Shown here piece after piece: positions 35,563-44,757 of a stretch of DNA of 64,000 nt; the first letter of the stretch is position 1, and every line of letters begins with the position of its first letter. Source of the stretch: Candidatus Goldiibacteriota bacterium HGW-Goldbacteria-1 (lineage in GTDB: Bacteria; Oederibacteriota; PGYV01). The notes below the pieces were generated by a model. That model searched no databases and was not told the DNA's origin. It saw nothing but the letters and a program-made list of their open reading frames with translations. The position numbers were made by a program, and so were the translations under genes. The stretch lies in contig PGYV01000015.1 in the NCBI GenBank assembly GCA_002839855.1, positions 1-64,000 of the forward strand. The letters run 5' to 3'.

Positions 35563-36800
35563 ACAAAAAAACTTTAAAGATGGCATTTTTTAACGTAATA
35601 AAACACAAAAGGCGCACATTCTTTAATGCGATGACTTTTTCCATAAATATGATCGCGCTAATATTTGTGCTGGGGCTGGTCCGCGGGCAGTACAACATGA
35701 TGATAGACAAGACAATAGATTTGCAGGTGGGCCATTTAAAAATATATAAGGAAGGTTACGTTGAAGATAAAAAACGTATTCCCCTTGATATCGCCATAAG
35801 CAATCCGGATGACGTCGTGGAAGATATTCTTAAGGTGGGCAGGGTTAAAGGGGCTGCCAAGCATATAGTAAGCACAGGGACACTAAGCAGCGGCAGCAAG
35901 AAAACCGGAATGATGTTTATAGGGATAGATTATGAGAATGAAAAGAAAGTAACAAGCGCTTACGATAAAGTGTCGGGTACGGCGCTGGGTACTGATGCCG
36001 GAATATATATAGGAAAGAAAATGTCGCAGTTGATGCAGATTGAACTCGGCGGCACTATGATGATTTACGCCAGGACAAAGGATAATTCCAATAATCTTGT
36101 GGATGCCGAAGTTAAAGGCATTTATTCCGCCGGTTTTGAATATATGGAAAAAAATATTGCGGTTGTGCCTTTTGATTTTGCGTCTGATTATTTAAACATG
36201 AACGGCGCGGCAACGGAAATTAAAATCGCGCTTGAGAATAAAAAGTACACGGCGCAGGTTAAAAAAGAGATACAGGAAATACTCCTGAATAAGTATCCTT
36301 CGCTTATTGTGCGTGACTGGGCGGAAGAAGCGCCGGAAATAATTTTTGCCATTCAGCAGGACTTGGTTGTTTATTCAATCATTTTTGCTATCCTGATATT
36401 TTTATCTTTTTTTATAATAGTAAACACGCTTACTATAAGCGTGTTTGAACGCACCGCGGAAATAGGGACGTTAAGGGCTATTGGGATGCAGAAAAAAGAG
36501 ATAAAAAATATGTTTCTGGTGGAAGGGCTGATATTGGGTGTTATAGGCGTAATAGTGGGCGGACTTCTTGTGCTTCCTTTGGTCTATCAGATGAATGTGA
36601 CAGGTATAGATATGAGCGGAAAAGGGATGGAAGAGCTGTCCATGCCTTTTGATCCTGTTATGAAGGCGATAAGCGAGCCGTTTGACTGGCTTATATCGGG
36701 GCTGATATGCATTATCTCCGCGGCTTTCGGAGCATGGTTTCCCGCTTCGCGCGCCGCAAAGACGGATATAATACACGCGTTAAAAAGAGGCGTTAAATAA
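35559..36800 (+). CDS. FtsX/LolC-type ABC transporter permease (2)
   Basis: 413 residues, same topology as its neighbour: one N-terminal helix, a periplasmic domain, then helices around IIFAILIFLSFFIIVNTLTI and the motif RTAEIGTLRAIGMQKKEIKN. It starts within the stop of permease 1 (ATGA), so the two likely form a heterodimer. The ATPase partner is expected to be the gene at 38782. Confidence 0.88.
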   Translation: MNKKTLKMAFFNVIKHKRRTFFNAMTFSINMIALIFVLGLVRGQYNMMIDKTIDLQVGHLKIYKEGYVEDKKRIPLDIAISNPDDVVEDILKVGRVKGAAKHIVSTGTLSSGSKKTGMMFIGIDYENEKKVTSAYDKVSGTALGTDAGIYIGKKMSQLMQIELGGTMMIYARTKDNSNNLVDAEVKGIYSAGFEYMEKNIAVVPFDFASDYLNMNGAATEIKIALENKKYTAQVKKEIQEILLNKYPSLIVRDWAEEAPEIIFAIQQDLVVYSIIFAILIFLSFFIIVNTLTISVFERTAEIGTLRAIGMQKKEIKNMFLVEGLILGVIGVIVGGLLVLPLVYQMNVTGIDMSGKGMEELSMPFDPVMKAISEPFDWLISGLICIISAAFGAWFPASRAAKTDIIHALKRGVK

Positions 36801-36835
36801 GCGCGGTTTAATGAAAAAATATAACGGAGGACTTT

Positions 36836-37570
36836 ATGAAAAAATTACTGTTTGTCATGGCAGTGCTGCTTGCGGCATCCGGGCTTTTTGCCGCTGAAGC
36901 AAAATATTCAAAAGAACTTGCAAATGAACTTTTAAAATCCACAGATGACTCTTTATATCCGAAGATTTTTAAATCGGTAATGAGTATGAAGACAATAAGG
37001 CCGGGCAGGAAAGCTTTGTCTTATACGTATCTTATCCACTCTAAGGGCACTGATAAAGCGCTTATGGAAATTACAGCGCCTGCAAGGGATAAAGGCAAAA
37101 AAATACTTATGACAGGCGATAATTTATGGATGTATGTGCCCGCGGTATCCAGGCCTGTGCGTTTAAGTAAAAAGGATTCTTTTATGGGCAGTTCTTTCAG
37201 TAATGAAGACCTTATGAATTCCACGATGGCGGATGATTATGAACCGGTAATAAAAGACAATAAAGGCGACCTGTATCTGCTTGAACTTACGGCAAAAAGG
37301 GCTGATGTAGCTTACGCAAAAATTGAAATATGGGTAAACAGGGCGCTTATGGTGCCGACAGAGGCTTCTTATTACGGCATGTCCGGCAAACTTATGAAGA
37401 GGATGATTTTTGATAAAGTAGGGGAAATGGCCGGCTTGAAAAGGCCGCTTCACATGAAGATGGAAGACGTCCTTGAAAAAGGCGCGTATACGGAAGTGGA
37501 TTTTATATCCATGGAAGAATTAAAGTCGCTGCCTGATTACAAGTTTGACCAGACACAGATGGCAAAATAA
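36836..37570 (+). CDS. LolA-like outer-membrane lipoprotein-sorting carrier
   Basis: 244 residues with a signal peptide ending FAAEA. The mature sequence resembles 'outer membrane lipoprotein-sorting protein' LolA-like domains: TGDNLWMYVPAVSRPVRLSK, then FSNEDLMNST, FYDEP-like linker segments and DVLEKGAYTEVDF near the end. It would act as a periplasmic carrier between the FtsX-type permeases and the barrel encoded downstream. The cargo is unknown. Confidence 0.82.
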   Translation: MKKLLFVMAVLLAASGLFAAEAKYSKELANELLKSTDDSLYPKIFKSVMSMKTIRPGRKALSYTYLIHSKGTDKALMEITAPARDKGKKILMTGDNLWMYVPAVSRPVRLSKKDSFMGSSFSNEDLMNSTMADDYEPVIKDNKGDLYLLELTAKRADVAYAKIEIWVNRALMVPTEASYYGMSGKLMKRMIFDKVGEMAGLKRPLHMKMEDVLEKGAYTEVDFISMEELKSLPDYKFDQTQMAK

Positions 37571-37615
37571 AAACGTTTTTTTTAATAACAAAAGAATAAT
37601 ATTTTGGAGGAAGTA

Positions 37616-38770
37616 ATGAAAAGGTTATTGTTTTTGTTAATGGTTTTTATTTTTGCGGCTGGGTTAAGCGCGGATGATTTTGATATGTCTTTGGAATTTG
37701 AAAGTTCATACTCCAGGGCGTATTACAGGCAGGCTTTAATAAGCGGGTCTTATCTTATTCCGCAAATGCCTGTGTCTGCCGTGGCGCAGAAAGCAGAACT
37801 GACTCTTACAAAAGAACTTGATGATTTAAAACTGAACTTAAACGGAGAACTGACGCTTAACGAAAGTATTATTAACACTACAGTGAACTATGCTTATGCG
37901 GTTATGTCAAATGGGCCGTTTACCGCTTCGTTCGGGAAACAGCGGGTAAGATGGGGCACCGGATATATGTGGAATCCGTCTGATGTACTGCAGCTTCCTA
38001 AAAATTCGCTTGACCCTGAAAGTACGGTAGAAGGCACATACAGCGCAAGGCTTGAATATTCAGGGGAGTTTTTTACGCCGTCAGTAATTGTATCAGCAGT
38101 GTCTGCTAATGATGAAGGCGGGCTGCCAAATTCCGTATCGTATGCTTTTCAGCTTTATAAACTTGTTGGCACTGCGGATATCTTTATTAACGGCGCGTAT
38201 CTGAAAGATTACGTGGAAAGCATAGGCGCGGCTGTTTCCTGGGACGCTGATATTTTTGTGGTTAATCTGGAAGGCGCGGCAATCAGATACCGGTCAAATG
38301 CGCCCAATATCATGCACGTTTTAAAGCCGTCTGATTCGGGAAAAATACTTCCCGGGATAACCGCCGGGCTTTCAAAAAGGCTGTCGGATTCATTTTTCAT
38401 TTCCGCTGAATATTATTATAACGGCTGGGGGTTGAACAACGCGGATTATGCCGCGGCCGCGGCAGGGGTAATAGATAATGATACTTACATGTCAATTTCC
38501 CGCGGGCTTATGGCGTGGCCAAAACGCCATTATGCCGGTGCAAGTTTAAGTTATACGTGGCTTGATACAATTACTTTAACAGCCACCGGTATTTACGGCG
38601 CGGATGACGGGGCGTTTTATGCTTTTCCCGCGCTTGTATGGAACCCTTCCGAGAATTACGGCTTTACCGCGGAATTTTTGTATAATTTCTGCGATTCAAG
38701 AAGCGCGCAGGGAGTGCTGTTAAACCCGGTGCGTTCGGTTTTAAATCTGAAGTTTAATGCATACTTCTAA
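37616..38770 (+). CDS. Outer-membrane beta-barrel protein of the TetR/ABC module
   Basis: The start is set at ATG 37616, with GGAGG 5 nt upstream; an in-frame TTG at 37604 overlaps that site. 384 residues with a signal peptide ending LSA. The rest is beta-barrel-like: ASFGKQRVRWGTGYMWNPSD and a terminal RSVLNLKFNAYF ending in Phe. It lies between the LolA-like gene and the ATPase gene, so it is most likely the outer-membrane acceptor of this export route (inference). Confidence 0.75.
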   Translation: MKRLLFLLMVFIFAAGLSADDFDMSLEFESSYSRAYYRQALISGSYLIPQMPVSAVAQKAELTLTKELDDLKLNLNGELTLNESIINTTVNYAYAVMSNGPFTASFGKQRVRWGTGYMWNPSDVLQLPKNSLDPESTVEGTYSARLEYSGEFFTPSVIVSAVSANDEGGLPNSVSYAFQLYKLVGTADIFINGAYLKDYVESIGAAVSWDADIFVVNLEGAAIRYRSNAPNIMHVLKPSDSGKILPGITAGLSKRLSDSFFISAEYYYNGWGLNNADYAAAAAGVIDNDTYMSISRGLMAWPKRHYAGASLSYTWLDTITLTATGIYGADDGAFYAFPALVWNPSENYGFTAEFLYNFCDSRSAQGVLLNPVRSVLNLKFNAYF

Positions 38771-38781
38771 GAGGTGAAAAA

Positions 38782-39465
38782 ATGGGAAATATAATTGAAA
38801 TTAAAGATGCAAAAAAGGATTACCAGCTGGGCAAAACTACAGTATCCGCGTTAAAAGGCGTTAATCTGGAGGTTAAAGAAGGCGAATTTATGTCAATTGT
38901 GGGGCCTTCCGGTTCCGGCAAGACCACGCTTTTGAATCTTATAGGGTGCCTTGATTCGCCAACAAGCGGGTTTGTAAAACTTTTTGGAAACCATGATGTT
39001 TCCAAACTTACAGACAAACAGGCAACAGAGCTAAGGCGCGACAAGATAGGTTTTATCTTTCAGACGTTTAACTTAATACCGGTTTTAAACGTATCTGAGA
39101 ATATAGAATTCCCGTTAATAATACAGGGCGTAAAAACCGAAGAAAGAAAAAAGAGAGTGGCGCAAATAATAGAAGACGTGGGCTTACAGGAATTTGTGGG
39201 GCATAAGCCCGATGAACTTTCCGGCGGGCAGCGTCAGCGCATAGCAGTTGCGCGCGCCCTTATAACAAATCCGAAATTGGTACTTGCGGATGAACCCACG
39301 GCAAACCTTGACAAAGAAAACGGCCTTAACATTCTTGCTATCATGAAGCACATGAACGAAGAACACGGCGTGACGTTTGTATTTTCCACCCACGACCAGC
39401 GCGTAATGGAACACGCCAAAAGGGTGGTTGTCCTGGAAGACGGGGTAGTGACAGGGGACAAGTAA
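38782..39465 (+). CDS. LolD/MacB-type ABC transporter ATPase
   Basis: 227 residues. Walker A GPSGSGKTT, Q-loop FIFQTFNLIPVL, signature LSGGQRQRIAVARAL and Walker B LVLADEPTANLD are all intact, with FSTHDQRVMEHAKR (switch His). It is of the LolD/MacB/FtsE branch that energises FtsX-type permeases, so it matches the two permeases at 34330 and 35559. It is the last gene of the module. Confidence 0.93.
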   Translation: MGNIIEIKDAKKDYQLGKTTVSALKGVNLEVKEGEFMSIVGPSGSGKTTLLNLIGCLDSPTSGFVKLFGNHDVSKLTDKQATELRRDKIGFIFQTFNLIPVLNVSENIEFPLIIQGVKTEERKKRVAQIIEDVGLQEFVGHKPDELSGGQRQRIAVARALITNPKLVLADEPTANLDKENGLNILAIMKHMNEEHGVTFVFSTHDQRVMEHAKRVVVLEDGVVTGDK

Positions 39466-39590
39466 TAAGTAACAAGTGACAGGTGACAGGTGACAGGTGA
39501 CAGCTGGCAGGTAACAACTGACAGCTAACAACTTGCAGTTTTTATTTTTAAACCTGTAATTTGTAACTTGTAACCTGTCAGCTGTCTTAA
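39466..39590. repeat. Short 'gtgacagg' repeat with inverted partner
   Basis: GTGACAG(G) recurs several times between about 39474 and 39503, followed by CAGCTGGCAGGTAACAACTG. At 39553-39586, TGTAACTTGTAACCTGTCAGCTGTC reads as its reverse complement. The stretch can fold into a long imperfect hairpin; no gene is present. Confidence 0.6.
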
Positions 39591-39595
39591 ATTCC

Positions 39596-39622
39596 TTGAT
39601 TACAGCCTTAAAATCGTATAAT
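39596..39622 (+). promoter_or_regulatory. Candidate promoter for the msbA-like gene
   Basis: TTGATT (39596-39601) and a perfect TATAAT (39617-39622) are 15 nt apart, slightly short; the -10 box is 38 nt before the ATG. Confidence 0.5.
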
Positions 39623-39659
39623 ATAAGGTATTATTTTAATTTCATTTTATTGGAGACTC

Positions 39660-41399
39660 ATGAAAACATACCTTAGAATGCTGCAATATGTAAAACCTTA
39701 CCTTGCCCGTATCATTATCGCGTTATGCGTTATGGTCATTACCGCGGGGCTTACAGCGGCTTCTTTTTACGTGATAAAGCCCGTAATTGATAAGATTCTT
39801 GCCAATCCCGACAAGGCAGAGGCGTTAAGATACATACGGCTGCTTCCAATTGCGGTTATATTAATATACGCGCTTAAAGGCGTGTTTCTGTACATTCAGG
39901 GATACCTTATTAACTGGATAGGCAATAAAATAATCTGGGACATGCGCAATTCGCTTTACAGGCACATCACCAACCTTTCAATGCGGTTTTTTAATAATCA
40001 GAAAATGGGGGTTCTTATCTCCCGTATCACTAATGACGTCACTCTTATGCAGGGCGCGGTGGCCAATGTGCTTGGCAATCTTATAGGCAGCGTCCTTAAC
40101 ATTATCGGCCTTGTAAGCCTTCTTTTTTATTTGAATTGGTTTCTTGCGTTAATGGCTATTATTGTTTTCCCTATAGCTGTGCTTCCTATTATTCAGTTTG
40201 GCAAAAAAATGAAAGCTGCGGCGCGCGGCACCCAGGAAAAAATGGGCGATATCACCGCGGTTTTAAATGAAAGTTTTAACGGCATCAGGATAGTAAAGGC
40301 GTTTGGCATGGAAGAGTACGAACGCAGGCGTTTTAATTCAGACCTGCAGAGGTTTTTTGACTATACCATGAGGGGGGTGCGCGCATCTTCGCTGTCATCA
40401 CCCACAATGGAAACAATTGGCGCTATTGGAATCGCGGCCATTATTTTTGTGGCAGGCTCGGCGGTAATTAACGGCACGCTTACCACAGGGACGTTTTTTG
40501 CCTTTATAGCGGCAATTACCGGTTTATATCCGCAGGTAAAAAAATTAAATGATATGAATAATGTCATTCAGCAGGCGCTGTCGGCAGGGGAGCGTGTATT
40601 TGAAATACTGGATACAAAGCCGGAAATAAATGACCTGCCGGGTGCAAAGGAATACCCTGAATTTAAAAACAGCATAACATTTACAGATGTGAAATTCGCT
40701 TATAATCCCGGTGAAAATGTATTAAAAGGAATTAACCTGGAAATAAAAAAGGGGCAGGTCTTTGCGGTAGTCGGGCCGTCGGGTTCCGGTAAAAGCACAA
40801 CTGCCGACCTTCTTGCGCGTTTTTATGACCCGCACGAGGGTGAAATAAAAATAGACGGTATTGATATCAGGCACATAAAACAGGAAGCGCTGCGCAAACT
40901 GATAGGAATAGTAACGCAGGAAACTATACTCTTTAATGACACTATAAAGGCAAACATTGCTTACGGGGACGGGGAAATAAATGAAACAAAGGTATTGGAC
41001 GCGGCAAAAGCGGCCAACGCGCATGATTTTATAGTCAAGCAGCCTGAAGCGTACGAAACAATGATAGGTGACAGGGGCGTCCGCCTCTCCGGCGGGCAGA
41101 GGCAAAGGCTTGCTATTGCAAGGGCAATCCTTAAAAATCCGCCTATTCTTATTTTAGATGAAGCGACATCATCCCTTGACAGCGAATCAGAAATACTTGT
41201 GCAGGAAGCCATAAATAACCTTATGAAAAACAGGACCACATTTGTCATTGCACACAGGTTATCAACGGTAAGAAACGCGGATAAAATTGTGGTAATTGAC
41301 GGCGGTGTAATAAAAGAAGAAGGCAAACACGAAGAACTGCTTGCCAAAAACGGGATTTATACAAAACTTTATAATATGCAGTTTAAACTGCACGAATAA
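39660..41399 (+). CDS. msbA: MsbA-type ABC exporter (lipid A/LPS core flippase)
   Basis: 579 residues, a half-transporter. Six membrane helices are followed by an ATPase domain with Walker A GPSGSGKST, signature LSGGQRQRLAIARAI and Walker B ILILDEATSSLDSES. Helix 1 region AASFYVIKPVIDKIL and the SRITNDV coupling segment are typical of MsbA-like proteins. It sits next to heptose and Kdo genes, which supports flipping of lipid A-core rather than drug export. It is preceded by a promoter-like TATAAT and followed by a repeat-filled gap. Confidence 0.85.
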   Translation: MKTYLRMLQYVKPYLARIIIALCVMVITAGLTAASFYVIKPVIDKILANPDKAEALRYIRLLPIAVILIYALKGVFLYIQGYLINWIGNKIIWDMRNSLYRHITNLSMRFFNNQKMGVLISRITNDVTLMQGAVANVLGNLIGSVLNIIGLVSLLFYLNWFLALMAIIVFPIAVLPIIQFGKKMKAAARGTQEKMGDITAVLNESFNGIRIVKAFGMEEYERRRFNSDLQRFFDYTMRGVRASSLSSPTMETIGAIGIAAIIFVAGSAVINGTLTTGTFFAFIAAITGLYPQVKKLNDMNNVIQQALSAGERVFEILDTKPEINDLPGAKEYPEFKNSITFTDVKFAYNPGENVLKGINLEIKKGQVFAVVGPSGSGKSTTADLLARFYDPHEGEIKIDGIDIRHIKQEALRKLIGIVTQETILFNDTIKANIAYGDGEINETKVLDAAKAANAHDFIVKQPEAYETMIGDRGVRLSGGQRQRLAIARAILKNPPILILDEATSSLDSESEILVQEAINNLMKNRTTFVIAHRLSTVRNADKIVVIDGGVIKEEGKHEELLAKNGIYTKLYNMQFKLHE

Positions 41400-41400
41400 T

Positions 41401-41690
41401 TTGGATGCTTGGAAGGTTAGATGCTTGGATGCTTGGAATGCAGGTTTAGATTTGGTAGACGCGGGTCTTTAGCCCGCGGCAGTTGATTGAAATGAAAGCG
41501 AATTAAGCTATAAGCAATTAAGCAGAAGCGAAAGCAAAGAAATTTGTTCCGCTATAGCTTAAATGCTTAATCCGGTAATATGCTATGTTTAAAGTTTCCG
41601 CTATAGCTTAAATGCTTAATCCGTTAATGTGCTATGTTTAAAGGTTCCGCTATAGCTTAACTGCTTAGTGTTTATAGCTTATGCTTAGCG
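41401..41690. repeat. Composite intergenic repeat (D-B-C order)
   Basis: In order: class D 'ttggatgcttggaaggtta' (41401-41440), a class B hairpin (41454-41485, GCGGGTCTTTAGCCCGC), and a class C stretch (41500-41690) with AAGCTATAAGCAATTAAGC plus two and a half copies of the 49-bp TTCCGCTATAGCTTAAATGC unit. This is the same order as at 6529 and 57172. No gene is present. Confidence 0.85.
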
Positions 41691-41709
41691 GCTAAAATCA
41701 GGAGTACTT

Positions 41710-42288
41710 ATGAACAAAGCGGTCTTTCTTGACAGGGATGGAAACATAATTCATGACCCGGGTTATTTAAGCGACCTTAAAAAATTCCGTTTTTATAAAA
41801 ACACCGTGAAAGGTTTAAAACTGCTGCAGGACAGCGGGTTTAAACTTATTGTCCTTACAAATCAGTCCGGCGTGGCGCGCGGGTTTTATGGCGAAGACTT
41901 TGTAAAAGCCACGCACAAATATATGGATAAGCTTCTGGCCTCGCATAACGTAAAAATAGACGCTTATTATTACTGCCCGCACCACGTTGACGCTGAAGTG
42001 AAAAAATATAAAATGGACTGCAGCTGCCGCAAACCCAAAACAGGAATGATAGATATGGCGGTTAAGAAGTTCAAAATTGACCTGAAACAAAGCTGGTCAA
42101 TAGGCGATAAACTGACCGATGTTAAACTTGGAAAAAATGCCGGGACAAAAACTGTCCTTGTACTTACCGGCAAAGGGAAAAAACAGGTATTAAAGATTGA
42201 AACAAAGACAAAGCCGGATATCATCTCGGCAAACCTTTATTCAGCGGCTAAAAAAATAAAAGCCGGATTAAAGACGGAGGACAAATGA
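41710..42288 (+). CDS. gmhB: D,D-heptose 1,7-bisphosphate 7-phosphatase
   Basis: 192 residues, HAD fold. FLDRDGNIIHDPGYL carries the Asp nucleophile pair, VLTNQSGVARG is motif 2, and CSCRKPKTGM with the nearby CPHHV forms the zinc-binding loop characteristic of GmhB. It removes the 7-phosphate from heptose bisphosphate in ADP-heptose synthesis. The stop overlaps the start of the kinase gene by 4 bp. Confidence 0.92.
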   Translation: MNKAVFLDRDGNIIHDPGYLSDLKKFRFYKNTVKGLKLLQDSGFKLIVLTNQSGVARGFYGEDFVKATHKYMDKLLASHNVKIDAYYYCPHHVDAEVKKYKMDCSCRKPKTGMIDMAVKKFKIDLKQSWSIGDKLTDVKLGKNAGTKTVLVLTGKGKKQVLKIETKTKPDIISANLYSAAKKIKAGLKTEDK

Positions 42289-43271
42289 AAAAATATACAG
42301 CCCTTGTGGATAAATTCCGCGGCAAGCGCGTGCTTGTGCTGGGGGATTTTATCCTTGATGAATACATTTACGGCGAGACAGAGCGTATCTCGCGAGAGGC
42401 GCCCGTTCTTATATTAAGGCACACAAAAAGCACCTATGTGGCAGGCGGCGGTGCAAACCCTGTTATGAACATATCCGACCTTGGCGCAGTGCCTGTGCCG
42501 GTGTCAGTGGCCGGTACCGACAGGTATTCCGACATACTGCTTGGGCTGATGAAGGAAAAAGGCATAGATATTTCCGGTATTGTAAGGACCGGCGAGTATA
42601 CCGTGCCGGTAAAGGCGCGCGTTATGGCGGGAAGCGTTCACACCGTTAAACAGCAGATTGTAAGGATTGACAGGTATAGTGATAACGGGATTTCAAAAGA
42701 GATGGAAAAGAAGGTAATTGAAAACATTAAAAGGTTATTACCTTCTGTCTGCGCTGTGATAGTTTCGGATTACGGCGGCGGCATGATAACCGACGGGATA
42801 ATAAAATACATTAATTCCGCGGCAAAGGCCGGGGCAAAAGTGGTGGTGGATTCCAGGTACGCTTTAAGAAAATACAAATATATTTCGGCAGCCACGCCAA
42901 ATGAAACAGAGGCGGGGCCCGCGGTGGAAATAGAAAAATACGACGACAAAAGCGTGACAAAAATAATCAGAAAACTTTCAGATGCCATGAAGGCAAAAGG
43001 CATGATAGTGACCAGAGGCAGTAAAGGTATGATGATTTTTGAAAAAGGCAAAATAACATCTATCGCGGCGCACGGCACAGATGAAATAGTGGATGTATCC
43101 GGCGCGGGTGACACGGTATCTTCTGTTGTGGCACTTTCGCTTGGGTGCAGCGCATCGCTTGTAGATGCGGCAAAAACAGCAAACGTGGCGGGCGGCGTGG
43201 TGGTAATGAAGCGCGGAACAGCCACAATCACGGCGGAAGAATTAAAAAGGGAGCTTAAAAATGCTAAATAA
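42285..43271 (+). CDS. Divergent HldA/RfaE1-like heptose 7-phosphate kinase
   Basis: 328 residues, PfkB-type kinase. VLGDFILDEYIYGETERISR matches HldA, and DVSGAGDT is the anion hole with catalytic Asp. It differs from the canonical copy at 50285: AGGGANPVMN replaces GGAANVIIN, and VVVDSRYAL replaces the usual DPKP. It may be a second heptose kinase with other specificity. It lies between gmhB and a nucleotidyltransferase and overlaps both, so a sugar-phosphate role is likely. Confidence 0.82.
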   Translation: MKKYTALVDKFRGKRVLVLGDFILDEYIYGETERISREAPVLILRHTKSTYVAGGGANPVMNISDLGAVPVPVSVAGTDRYSDILLGLMKEKGIDISGIVRTGEYTVPVKARVMAGSVHTVKQQIVRIDRYSDNGISKEMEKKVIENIKRLLPSVCAVIVSDYGGGMITDGIIKYINSAAKAGAKVVVDSRYALRKYKYISAATPNETEAGPAVEIEKYDDKSVTKIIRKLSDAMKAKGMIVTRGSKGMMIFEKGKITSIAAHGTDEIVDVSGAGDTVSSVVALSLGCSASLVDAAKTANVAGGVVVMKRGTATITAEELKRELKNAK

Positions 43272-43749
43272 GATAATGACAAGGGAAAAGATAGCGGTTA
43301 TTGCCGCGAAATATAAGAAGAAAGGAAAGAAAATTGTTTTTGCTAACGGCTGTTTTGATATTCTTCATGTGGGGCATGTGCGTTTTCTGCGCGGCGCCAG
43401 AGCAAAAGGCGATATTCTTGTACTTGGCTTAAATTCAGACGCGTCAGTAAGAAAGTTAAAGGGCAAAGGCAGGCCCCTTGTAAATCAGCGCGACAGGGCG
43501 GAACTTATGGCTGCGTTTGAATTTGTGGATTTTGTCACGGTTTTTGGCGAACAGACAGTGGAAAAAACTTTAAGGATAATAAAGCCTGATTACCACGCAA
43601 AAGGCACCGACTATACAAAAGATACCGTTCCGGAAAAAGGCATAGCAAAAGAACTTGGAATAAAGATAGTAATTGTGGGTGATAAGAAAAATCATTCCAC
43701 AAAGGATGTCATTAAGACAATAGTTGAAAGATACGGTAATAATAAGTAA
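43261..43749 (+). CDS. HldC/RfaE2-like heptose 1-phosphate adenylyltransferase (1)
   Basis: 162 residues. FANGCFDILHVGHVRFL holds the HxGH nucleotidyltransferase motif; GRPLVNQRDRAELMAA and YHAKGTDYTKDTVPE follow. It would attach AMP to heptose 1-phosphate. The start overlaps the kinase by 11 bp. The C-terminal region (KKNHSTKDVI) differs from the copy at 51339, which has KGGDW and STTNLV instead. Confidence 0.88.
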   Translation: MLNKIMTREKIAVIAAKYKKKGKKIVFANGCFDILHVGHVRFLRGARAKGDILVLGLNSDASVRKLKGKGRPLVNQRDRAELMAAFEFVDFVTVFGEQTVEKTLRIIKPDYHAKGTDYTKDTVPEKGIAKELGIKIVIVGDKKNHSTKDVIKTIVERYGNNK

Positions 43750-43787
43750 AAGCCGGTATCGGGTATTGACATAAAAACGGGGGATTA

Positions 43788-44747
43788 ATGAAAAAAGTAC
43801 TGGTATGCCGCACGGACGGAATAGGTGATTTATTACTGACTACTCCGCTTATTCATGAACTGGCCGCGGCAGGATATGAAACATACGTGCTTGCGGGGCT
43901 GTACGCGGGAACGCTTCTGGAAAACAATCCCGACGTAAAAGGGATAATCTATTATAATAAAGAAAATATTAAGTTTGTCCAGATGTCGGTAAAAGACCGC
44001 GGCTTTGACCTTGCAATATGCGCTTATCCCCGTTTTGAAATCGCGAGGATGTTAAAAAAAAGCTGCATAAAAGAAATATACGGAACTTCAAGGCGGTGGT
44101 ATTCGCCTCTTTTTTTTAATAGAAGAATAAATTTAAGCAGAAAAAAATCGGATAAACATGAAGCCGATTACAACCTTATGCTTGCGCCGTTTCTTGGCGG
44201 AAAGCAGGCTGCAGGTTATTACTATTTTCCCGCAAAAGAAGAAAAAGACAGGGCTGCGCAGGTATCAGCAAAACTTGGATTAAAAGAAAGGTTTGTAATA
44301 GTTCATCCCGGAAGTAAAGGTTCAGCATGGAACTTAAGCCCGGAAAAATACGCGGAGATTGCCTCGCTGATTTCTGTTGAAACGGGAGCGGATGTCCTTA
44401 TAACAGGCGCTGCATCAGAAAAAGAAATTATGGTTAAAGCGGGCGCGGGTTCTGTCAATGATAAAAGGATAAAGATTCTTGATGAAAAAATGGATGTAAG
44501 GGATTTTGCGGCTTTAATCGGGATGTCATCGCTGGTGGTAAGCTGCAGCACGGGCCCAATGCATATTGCAGCCGCGCTTAAAGTTAAGACGTTAAGTTTT
44601 TTTCCGCCCAAAGAAATACCCCATATAAGCAGTGCAAGGTGGGGCGCACTGGGCAATAAAAGTGCTATAATAGAGTTAAATCCGGATGGGGAAGCGCCGG
44701 ATATGGAAAAAATAAAGGCTGAAATAAAAGGGCTGATTAATGGATAA
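43788..44747 (+). CDS. Glycosyltransferase family 9 (heptosyltransferase-like)
   Basis: 319 residues. N-terminal VCRTDGIGDLLLTTPLIHEL and C-terminal FVIVHPGSKGSAWNLSPEKY, with VVSCSTGPMHIAAALKVKTL, are GT9 signatures. GT9 enzymes add heptose from ADP-heptose to LPS core, which fits the heptose genes just upstream. Soluble and membrane-associated on the cytoplasmic side. Confidence 0.9.
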   Translation: MKKVLVCRTDGIGDLLLTTPLIHELAAAGYETYVLAGLYAGTLLENNPDVKGIIYYNKENIKFVQMSVKDRGFDLAICAYPRFEIARMLKKSCIKEIYGTSRRWYSPLFFNRRINLSRKKSDKHEADYNLMLAPFLGGKQAAGYYYFPAKEEKDRAAQVSAKLGLKERFVIVHPGSKGSAWNLSPEKYAEIASLISVETGADVLITGAASEKEIMVKAGAGSVNDKRIKILDEKMDVRDFAALIGMSSLVVSCSTGPMHIAAALKVKTLSFFPPKEIPHISSARWGALGNKSAIIELNPDGEAPDMEKIKAEIKGLING

Positions 44748-44757
44748 GAAGGGTGGA

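Noticed and set aside
43765-43787. TTGACA just upstream of the heptosyltransferase gene as a promoter
   Set aside because: Only about 20 bp separate it from the start codon and no -10 box fits between them.
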